The translations under genes and the position numbers were made by a program. Below are positions 1 to 7,175 of a stretch of DNA of 36,373 nt, piece by piece. The first letter of the stretch is position 1. Every line of letters begins with the position of its first letter. The notes under the pieces were generated by a model, which saw only the letters and a list, made by a program, of their open reading frames with translations, had not been told where the DNA came from and searched no databases. The DNA comes from Haplosporangium gracile (taxonomy: Eukaryota > Mortierellomycota > Mortierellomycetes > Mortierellales > Mortierellaceae): contig JAAAUF010000379.1 of assembly GCA_015499985.1 (NCBI GenBank), positions 1-36,373 of the forward strand, in the 5' to 3' direction.

Positions 1-361
1 CAGCTGAGAATGTAAGCAACCCACTACCTACATTACCCGCTCCGGTTTTTGTCAGTGTGGCGCTTCGCTAGCCACACATGAGGACGGCCACTGCCCTGGA
101 GTGTCTAAGGATCCCCGCGCTGCCGATGAGCGCCTGGTAGAGAGTTTATTTGGGAGGAGGAAAAAGTTGCTGTTGATGGAGAGGATGGGAAGAGTCCTTT
201 TCATCTGTATATAGTTCTATTCTTCCATTACATCTGTGATAGAGAAGCGACATTTGTTGCGCAGAGCCAGTGACATGTAGCGCCCTCTTTCCTACTACCA
301 GATGCCTGCCTTAGGCTGTTGGTCAAAAATAAAATTGTGTACAAAAATAAATAAATAAAAA
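1..361 (+). mobile_element. Possible 3' end of a truncated non-LTR retrotransposon
   Basis: An open frame runs from 8 to the stop at 212-214 with no usable start near its beginning, so it would be the end of a larger reading frame cut by the window edge, or a last exon after the acceptor-like CAG at 53-55. It encodes a C-x-C-G-x5-H-x4-C-P pattern (first Cys codon at 50-52) followed by a basic stretch. That spacing resembles the C-terminal cysteine-histidine knuckle found after the reverse transcriptase of many non-LTR elements. About 130 nt after the stop is an A-rich TAAA-repeat tail (341-362), the usual end of such elements. The reverse transcriptase itself is not in the window, so this is a resemblance only; a truncated host gene is equally possible. 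Confidence 0.28.
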
Positions 362-362
362 A

Positions 363-461
363 CATCATTCACATCATTCACATCATCCACATCATCCACA
401 TCATCCACATCATCCACATCATCCACATCATCCGCGTCATCCACGTCATCCACATCATCGT
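363..461. repeat. 9-bp minisatellite (CATCATCCA), 11 units
   Basis: Eleven tandem units of a 9-bp motif. The first two have T for C at the seventh base, the middle five are identical, and the last ones carry A/G changes in the CATC core. Read on the minus strand the unit is Asp-Asp-Val, and several variants are synonymous Asp codon changes. The array lies inside a 59-codon minus-strand ORF (295-474). The array starts directly after the A-rich tail at 341-362. Confidence 0.85.
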
Positions 462-696
462 CGTCAAAGAGCATCTATCCACGCACACTCCCCGCAGCCA
501 CCCATCATCCATCAGCATAAAAAAATCCTACTCTCCGAGGCCTTATAGTCTTTTTTCCATTAAATGGACAGTGGAAAAGGGGGGTTAATCACCTATCCAT
601 CTCTCATTTTTTTCAGTCTTTTGACGTCGATAAGTAATTCAGATAGGCCTTAATTAAGGGATTTTGGAGAGAAAAAAAAAGATGTTATTCTTTCGA
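462..696. other. Spacer without recognisable gene
   Basis: Short AT-rich spacer between the minisatellite and the rRNA relic. It holds a palindromic CCTTAATTAAGG (648-659) and an A-run at 672-680. On the minus strand that run is a T-run a few bases beyond the rRNA 3' end, which could be a remnant of the rDNA 3' flank. Nothing else is seen. Confidence 0.5.
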
Positions 697-1275
697 ACAA
701 ATCTATAGAACAATGGGCTTCATCTCAGCAGATCGTAGCAACAAGGTTAGTCTACTGCTTACAATACCACGTTGCTTAAAAGTCGTCTGCAATGGATTTA
801 TCTCTTCCAATATATGAAATTACCATTAGCAGGAACCTCACAAATCCTTTCCGCTCTGCAAAATCAATCCCTTGTAGTATGATTCAGGATCCAAAGATCT
901 ATTCGTATTCACCTAAAAATGGCCAAGGCGGTAATCGTCGCGTTCTAGCACGGGTTCTGACTTAGAGGCGTTCAGCCATAACCCAACGGATGATAGCTTC
1001 GGGCCATTGCCTGCTTAGGCAGGCCCAAATACCAACTATCTGAATGAACGGTTCCTTGAGGACTAAGTTCAATTACTACTGCAACAACATTTCATCAGTA
1101 GGGTAAAACTAACCTGTCTCGCGGCGGTCTAAACCCCAGGTATTGTTCCCTATTAGTGGGTGAACAATCCGACGCTTACTAAATTCTGCTTCAGTATGAT
1201 AGGAGTAGCTGACATCAAAGGATCAAAAGGCAACACCGCTATGAACGCTTGGTTGCCATAAGCCAGTTATTCCTG
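697..1275 (-). pseudogene. Degenerate LSU (28S) rRNA 3'-terminal fragment
   Basis: The minus strand reads as the last roughly 580 nt of a eukaryotic nuclear large-subunit rRNA. Recognisable landmarks in antisense are GTAAAACTAACCTGTCTC (1101-1118), CCCTATTAGTGGGTGAACAA (1149-1168), the GCTATGAACGCTTGG block (1238-1252) and AAGCCAGTTAT (1259-1269). The segment around 960-980 matches the conserved stretch before the 3' domain, and CTCAGCAGATCGTAGCAACAAGG (724-746, in antisense) leads to the 3' terminus near 697. Homology stops abruptly around 1275, so the 5' part is missing. The copy is diverged throughout and the normally invariant sarcin-ricin loop (antisense at 1050-1068) is altered, so it cannot be a working rRNA. 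One hairpin (GCCTGC/GCAGGC at 1009-1024) is still perfectly paired. I infer a dead, rearranged rDNA fragment rather than part of the rDNA array. Confidence 0.85.
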
Positions 1276-1635
1276 CAAGAGTATGCACGAGAGACCAAGG
1301 TTGTTCGCTGTTGTATTGATTCCAAGGAAGACAAACGATTGTTTTGACCTACCATACCCTCGGATTTTTCCTCAGTTCCTTGAAAATTTTCTTTGTGCCA
1401 CTATAATCGATTTGTTGGTCACTGCCAAAAAAAATCCCCCCATGCGCACCTGACAAGGCAAAAGGCAAAGCAAAAGGCAAAGCAAAAGGCAGAGCACTAC
1501 AGCTACTACGGATTGACAATCAAATTTTGGAGAAAAACCAAGTTTTGTCTCTTTCACTCCAACTTTTCTTCCATCCCAACCATTCCCCTCACTTTCGCTT
1601 TCCTACACAAACTCACCGTTTTCTTTATCATCTAC
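1276..1635. other. Spacer and upstream region of the Sel1 relic
   Basis: Follows the point where rRNA homology ends. It contains a short tandem of GGCAAAGCAAAA-like units at 1456-1490 and pyrimidine-rich DNA (1545-1620) just ahead of the ATG at 1636, as is common in promoters of this window. No gene is seen. Confidence 0.45.
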
Positions 1636-3827
1636 ATGGAGGGCAGTCATCCAGAGTCAGCAATGGAGCTCACTCAATCGTTTCGCTCGATTGGGAGCAT
1701 GGATATTGAGGAAATCCCTTGCGATTATGTCGATGGGCATTATGTCGTCTACTGGGAAGACATTGAAAAAGTCTTTCCTGGGGTTAAACACGTCAAAAAC
1801 GGCAACGTCAGTATCAATATGATGAGAGATTCGAGTCGCACAAGGTACCTAAAATAATATGAAAGTGCATGTTAAAGGCATAGCAATAAGGTCCATACGC
1901 TAAGACTATGTTTGCTCTACTCTAGAATCACGTCTCACTGCATCAAGCACTATCCGGGTGTAGTTCTGGACGTAATTTTGTCCTCTTGCCAATAATGTTT
2001 ATGACGACTCTCCTAAGTATTAGCTTGGCAAGACTCTTGAGGTCGTCCTGGCAGGAGACATAACACCACACTATCCTGGCTCCTCGGCATCGGCGACAGC
2101 AGAGAAAGTTCCACCTTCTCGAGATTTGACCCATAAGAACATTGAGGATTGGTTAGTAAGAAGGAAATAGTCTTCTTCAATGATTTAATGAAACACCACC
2201 AGGCCTTGACAGTGTTAATTGATTCGCGTGATGCTTTTTATTTGGCCTCTTTATGATTACATAAGGCCAAGATCGCTGCCGAGAATGTATCTTTTTTTGG
2301 CAGCAACTACGCCCCGACTATATGGTCTGAGGTGCCCTCAACAAAAGCTCGCGCCTTCACTCCTCTTATTGTCCCCACAGAATCCGAAGCTGGAAGGTAT
2401 ACCTCATCTCGTTTCATTGTGCTTACCCCCTCCCTTAGATTTTCAACGATTTTTTTGCTGAGTATGGCAGGTTCTTATATTTAACCCTACGGCTTGCATA
2501 ATGTCAAACTTTTTTTCATGTTTATCTTCTGTTAGTTTATGGAGTGAGAGGGTGCAGGATGCTCGATGAGAGGGACATCTTTCAATTGAGGCGGCTGACG
2601 CGCAAGAGACCCAACATCAACAACGAATTCGAAATGACTCCTCAGTCTCTCAAGAAGTTCTCCCCGCGCCTACCTCACTCACTACAGAACTTGCAAACAT
2701 GATGGTGAGAGCCGAGTCAGGGAATCATGTCACTCAGGAAACACTTAGAGACATGTGCGTGGACATGAAAGGCCGAGTTGCTCCAAAAGATCTCCAAGTA
2801 GCTATAGACCGGCACCGCAGAGCAGCCGATCAAGGAGATTTTACTGTACAATGCAACATTGGAGTTTTTACTTTGACGCTCAGGAGTACTCCCAGGCTAT
2901 GGCCTGGTCTCGGAAGGCCGCTGAACAAGGACATGTCATAGCTCAATACAGCATCGGCGTGATGTATGAACAAGGATGGTGTATCCCACGACCATGCTGA
3001 GTCTATGACGTGGTATCTCAAGGCCGCCAATCAAGGACATGCCGCTGCTCAACACAAGATCGGCGAACTGTATTATAAAGTCCGAGGTGTACAAAAGAAC
3101 AGCTCTCAAGCCATGGCCTGGTACCGCAAGTCCGCCGACCAAGGAAATCCGGATGGACAGAGCTGTCTGGGTATACTTTACTGCAATGGATACGTGGCGC
3201 CAAAAGATCTTGCGAAGGCTGCAAAATTGTTCCGCAAGTCCGCCAACCAAGGAAGTCCGGATGGACAGCGCTGTCTGGGTTGTCTCTACTACTTTGGAAA
3301 TGGAATGCCAAAAGATCCTGTAAAGGCTGCAGAATGGTTCCTTAAGTCTGCCGAACAAGGGGATGCCGCCGCTCAGTACTTGATCGGCAAGCTGTATGAG
3401 AAGGGTGAAGGCGTTCCTCAGGACTACACCCAAGCCATAGCCTGGTACCACAAATCTGCCGACCAAGGGAATTCGAATGGACAGCGCGACCTAGGTGTTC
3501 TCTACTACAATGGACACGGAACGCCAAGAGATACTGTGAAGGCTAAGGAGTGGATCCTCAAGGCCGCCAAACAAGGAGATGCCGATGCTCTGCGCTTCAT
3601 CGATTTCCTGCGTTAGAGAGGCGAAGTTATTTTCGAGGATTAAAACCGAGCCATGGTTTGGAATCGCAAGCTAAGGAGATGTCGAAGCCTAATATAGCGT
3701 GGGCGCGTTGTTCGAGCACGGCATGGGCGTCCCGGAGGATAAGTCAAAGGCGCTAGAATGGTATAGAAAAGTCACTGATGGAGGAGATGTCAATGCGAAG
3801 ACTACCGTCGACCGACTGGTGAAGTAA
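1636..3827 (+). pseudogene. Sel1-repeat protein pseudogene
   Basis: The ATG at 1636 opens a conserved-looking N-terminal block containing IPCDYVDGH, YWEDIEKVFPGVKHVKNG and MMRDS. An intron fits at 1845-1925 (GTACCT...TAG), after which the frame continues as HCIKHYPGVVLDV. It is then broken by TAA at 1993-1995 and resumes in another frame (LGKTLEV, GDITPHYPG). From about 2760 a run of Sel1 tandem repeats (about 36 residues each, A-x-x-W-x-x-K-A-A-x-Q-G-x-x-x-A-Q pattern) follows. There are two repeats up to 2965 with a frame change near 2865 and back near 2965, then six clean repeats in frame to the TAG at 3614-3616. A final decayed repeat in another frame reaches TAA at 3825-3827. Sel1 proteins act as scaffolds in signalling or ER-associated degradation; this copy has several independent lesions and is unlikely to give a full-length product. 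The intact six-repeat core (2966-3616) could still be translated if transcribed. Confidence 0.8.
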
Positions 3828-4818
3828 AGAGATGAAGAGCGGTCAGGTTTACTCTTTAAATAAATTTATAAATAAGTCCACAATGGAACGGAGATGCTTT
3901 CGGACTGTGCTGTGCAACAGGATTGTTGTTATGTCAGGTTCATAGATTACCTTCTGCCTTATTTCTTACTTACCTTGTTAATACCTTATATGTCTGTCTT
4001 ACACATTACCCCTGTTTATTATTACCTCGCCATAATTCCTCACATCATAGACGTATAAATACCCTGTCCCTTTTGTACAGTACACCTCATTCCTTCTTGT
4101 CCTTTCCTCTTGTTCCTACACTCTCTTGTCTCTTTCCCTTGCCATTACCCTTGGCTCTTGTCTCTTGCTCTGCTCCTATTACATGCAACTTATTATGAAC
4201 ACTGTGAAACTACTCGTCTTGAGCTCTGAATGCCACGTTCAGCTCAGTAGTCCTTGAACAAGACTTAGTACATTTCGGTAACGTCACCCCTTTTTGCAAC
4301 ATGGGCTTAGTACGCAGATCCGTTACACGATCCTAGCACGCCTTGTTACTCTCTTCCCAGTATTAGTCCAAATCTTTCCCTCGTTTCTAGTATAAGTAGA
4401 CCTTTCTTTGTTAACCTTGTTTTGCAATAAACCACCTAGCCTAAACACATACTTCCTCTCACACTTCTCAAACCTTACTGCCTGTTTCCTGGCATCCCGT
4501 TCTTGTGCATGGACCCTGTAGCATCACTTCGCCTTTTTGCCTTCATTCAACCTCCGCTCCATCTAATTCGACATGTGAAATAAGCACCAAACAAAAACAC
4601 GTCTACTTTAATTTAGGCCGGTCAAATGCGGCACTCACTCTGCTTTGCCATCATCGCCTCAAACCTTCGAATCTCTTCTTCCTGCGCCTGTCGGAACTGT
4701 GCCTATTACAGATGCAAGTGATCGAGATGTTGGTCATATTTTGGTTGCACGATCGCTAACTGTTCTAACGGATTCTCTTCCCCTTATTCTCCCCGTGCTA
4801 CTGACTGGGTTTTGAGCC
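3828..4818. other. Intergenic, pyrimidine-rich, possible solo LTR
   Basis: No credible coding region. About 3930-4490 is strongly C/T-rich on the plus strand and contains TATA-like sites (GTATAAATA at 4051-4059, GTATAAGTA at 4390-4398) and an AATAAA near 4426. This is the order expected of U3-R-U5 in a solo LTR, but no target-site duplication or matching partner could be found by eye. Confidence 0.3.
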
Positions 4819-5439
4819 TCAATCCTGAGGCATGCGAGTCGTTGGTACCTCAGTGAGACTGGACCCTTCGTTGTCAGGTCTGGGAGCCAGATGGCCCTGT
4901 AATGGAGGTGGTGATGGTGCTGGCGCTGGCACTGGTGCTGGCAATGGTGATGACGATGACAATGGGGGAGGTACCTGTCGTTTGATGTTAGGCTTAAAGG
5001 GGCGTGGGGTGCTTTCGACATCGGGCGTGTTTGTTGCTTGTTTGTTATTCTGGTCAATCACAAATAGCCGAGGGTGAAGAAGATGATAATGATATTGTTG
5101 TCACTTCTGCTGCTGGGGTCTACCTACTAAAAAAAATTGGGGACGACCTGGCACGGTGGGAAGTGCAGATGGCGGCGCAAGGAGAGGTATGGCATCGAGC
5201 GCGTCGTCATCATCTTTTGGGAGCGATGATGGTGCTGGGAAAATCTTTGTTGAGGTGTAACATAATTGGCATGATGAATTTCTTGCCTCTGTCCTCATCT
5301 GATGCCACCGGATAAAGTCTTGTGCGTTTCTAGGTCGATTTGAGCATTGAATGAAACGCATAAATTTACGTGAGTGGAGTGGGTGGGAGTGAAGGTTTGA
5401 GGAGATGGTAAACAATGAAGAAATGGAGGCGGAAGACAT
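4819..5439 (-). CDS. Doubtful two-exon hypothetical protein, 180 aa
   Basis: On the minus strand an ATG at 5439 opens a frame to 5128. A GTAGGT donor at 5127 and a CAG acceptor at 5052-5050 join it in phase 0 to 5049-4819, removing an in-frame TGA and giving 180 residues. Exon 2 encodes a Pro-Ala stretch (PAPVPAPAPSPPP) from a 6-bp degenerate repeat around 4907-4970. I recognise no domain, signal or membrane segment. The plus strand of the same repeat also gives an 81-residue Gly/Asp-rich ORF (4832-5077), so neither strand is compelling. No good branch point is visible in the proposed intron. Treat as a prediction of low reliability. Confidence 0.25.
4907..4972. repeat. Degenerate GGTGNTGGC-type short tandem repeat
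   Basis: Imperfect 6-bp units (GGTGCT, GGCGCT, GGCACT, GGTGAT and similar) in tandem. It yields Gly-Ala/Gly-Asp on the plus strand and Pro-Ala/Ser on the minus strand. Confidence 0.6.
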
Positions 5440-5906
5440 GGAAAAAGGCGAAGACTGACGAAAAAATAGATCAGGAGTGCAGGAACAGTAAAAAAAAATC
5501 TTTTGCTGTGGTATTTCTTTTTTTTAAAAAAAAAAATCTTCGCCATACTCAAACTCACAATTACCAACTATGCGCAGGACCGTTTCCAACCATGGCGCAA
5601 GGGTGATTTTTCTTATCATCTTCCCCTTATTCTTTCTTTTGCATAGCCTCTTCGCTTAGTTCTTTTTTTTTCCCTTCTTGTGTTTGCTGTGACCACATGG
5701 AGAACGGAATAAAGTAAATGAAAAAACCTCAAAGTCAAGTAGACGCCTTGTCAATTGTTAAAACCAAACTGAGATGTAAATCTTTTGAAATGTCAATTGA
5801 CCTTTTATTCTAACTATAAAAGAACAGTTGCGTCGGCAAAAGTCCAATTAAGGGATCACCATTGCATTCAAATGAACTATGCTTGAAGAAACCCAAGTGC
5901 CGTTTT
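5440..5906. other. Intergenic, A/T-run-rich
   Basis: Contains several homopolymer A or T runs (for example 5491-5498, 5518-5537, 5664-5671) and AATAAAG near 5708. It is probably the 3' flank of the minus-strand mitochondrial gene and upstream DNA of whatever lies at 4819-5439. No gene is seen. Confidence 0.5.
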
Positions 5907-6255
5907 TCAGGCAGTGGCCTCCTCTACACAATTGACAAAAGTAAAAGAAAACCTCCTCCTCATGTTAGTGTTTGTCTTCTTTCATCTCTGTCATCTTAAA
6001 ACTAGTTCATCCCAAACAAGAAATAAAGTTGCAATGCTTACTCTTCTGGCCAAGGGTGAAGTAGGCATAGGTGACATCGACGCCGGCAACAAAAGCGACT
6101 CCCGAGACGATGGCAAGCTTCTTGGTCGAGTGCAGTGCAGTTGGGGCGGCAGAGGACTCGCCAGCAGCAGCAGAGTACTGACGAACGGCGGCGGCGCGAA
6201 GGGGAGTAGCAGAGGCACGAACCATGCGGGCAGCGGAGGTGGCGATGGGAGACAT
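5907..6255 (-). CDS. Small mitochondrially targeted single-pass membrane protein, 76 aa
   Basis: Two exons: 6255-6042 and 5923-5907. The donor is GTAAGC at 6041 and the acceptor is TAG at 5926-5924; the join gives an AAG codon and a short tail KEATA before TGA. Residues 1-30 form a typical mitochondrial presequence: no acidic residues, Arg at 10, 13, 20 and 25, many Ala/Ser, then RQYSAA as a likely processing zone. About residues 46-66 (LAIVSGVAFVAGVDVTYAYF) form one membrane span, and the C-terminus is basic. Size and layout fit small inner-membrane subunits of respiratory complexes or ATP synthase, but I cannot match it to a named subunit. A TATA box lies about 150 bp upstream. A longer ORF in another frame on the same strand (6467-5991) lacks these properties. 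Confidence 0.75.
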
Positions 6256-6402
6256 GTTTGGTTTTGGGGGATTAGTTTTTTTTTGTAGTTGTTGGTAGAG
6301 TGGAGAGTGTTGAAGTAGGTACCTCGAAGTGATTTGTTGTTCTGGTTGTAGTTGTTTTTGTTGTTGTTGATGTTGGGTGATTTGGGTTGAGCGAGGTCGA
6401 TT

Positions 6403-6410
6403 CTTTTATA
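6403..6410 (-). promoter_or_regulatory. TATA box of the small mitochondrial protein gene
   Basis: TATAAAAG on the minus strand, about 150 bp before the ATG at 6255, leaving room for a 5' UTR of roughly 120 nt. Confidence 0.55.
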
Positions 6411-6638
6411 CTCAATGAAAGCCGCATGGGCCATGACAGCTATCCATCCATACCTCCTACTAAACAAGCAATTTTTTCTCCTTAGTACGAATGACGCGGA
6501 GAGTAACGGAATAAACCATTGGTCTTTTTGTCATCCAAATGTCGTCTCCCCCCCTTCCTTTCCTCCTCCCCACCTCATTTCCAATGTCCCCTTACACCCA
6601 CAAACACAGAAAAATTTACCGACATTTGTCTGCCTGTC

Positions 6639-6650
6639 TGCGCATGCGCA
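6639..6650. promoter_or_regulatory. Perfect TGCGCATGCGCA palindrome (NRF-1/alpha-Pal type)
   Basis: A 12-bp perfect palindrome matching the animal NRF-1 consensus YGCGCANGCGCR. It lies about 230 bp upstream of the TATA box and 384 bp upstream of the start codon of the mitochondrial protein gene. Whether this fungus has a factor that binds it is unknown. Confidence 0.35.
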
Positions 6651-7175
6651 AGGCGCGTCATTTTTTTTTAGGGACAACAGACACGCCGCGATTATTTTTT
6701 TGAACGCATGGGCCCTTTTGTAAAAAAAAAATTCGGATATCCTGAAAAAAGTGTCGTACTATTCATCGTGTGCATCCGACCTTTCACGGAACAAGTTGTT
6801 AAGAAAACACCATATTTTGACACTAAAAAAGACCCCTTTTACCTTTACTTCTCCCTGTCGCGGCTTTTTTCTTCCCTTTTTTTGATACACTTCCGGTCAA
6901 AATTGCGCCGGACACGATTTTTCTAGTTTGCTGCTGGGAGACAATGTGATTTCTGTCGAGATAAAAAAAAAAAAAAACGGCGGTCGGTCAAGCTGTTTGC
7001 TTCCTTTTTTGAAATACACATTCTCCCAGTCACGCCTTATTTTTCTTTTTTTTTAGTTCGTTTTAATTATAGGGTAAATGCTAGGCTGAAGGGATATGGC
7101 AGGTCGTGTGGATGAACGATGGTTGTTGACGTGATCGTAGATAAAAAAAAAGGATATTCCTCGCGAATCCACATC
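6651..7175. other. Intergenic, upstream of mitochondrial gene and 3' of choline kinase
   Basis: Poly-T and poly-A rich DNA (runs at 6659-6669, 6720-6730, 6964-6976, 7049-7056). It should contain the 3' UTR of the minus-strand choline kinase gene. No further gene is seen. Confidence 0.5.

Noticed and set aside
2860..2970. Programmed frameshifting in the Sel1 gene
   Set aside because: Two opposite frame changes, an upstream stop and a decayed last repeat fit random decay better, and no slippery site with a following structure is visible.
4832..5077. Plus-strand Gly/Asp-rich ORF of 81 residues
   Set aside because: It is produced by the degenerate GGTGCT repeat and has no other support; the minus-strand reading is listed only with low confidence.
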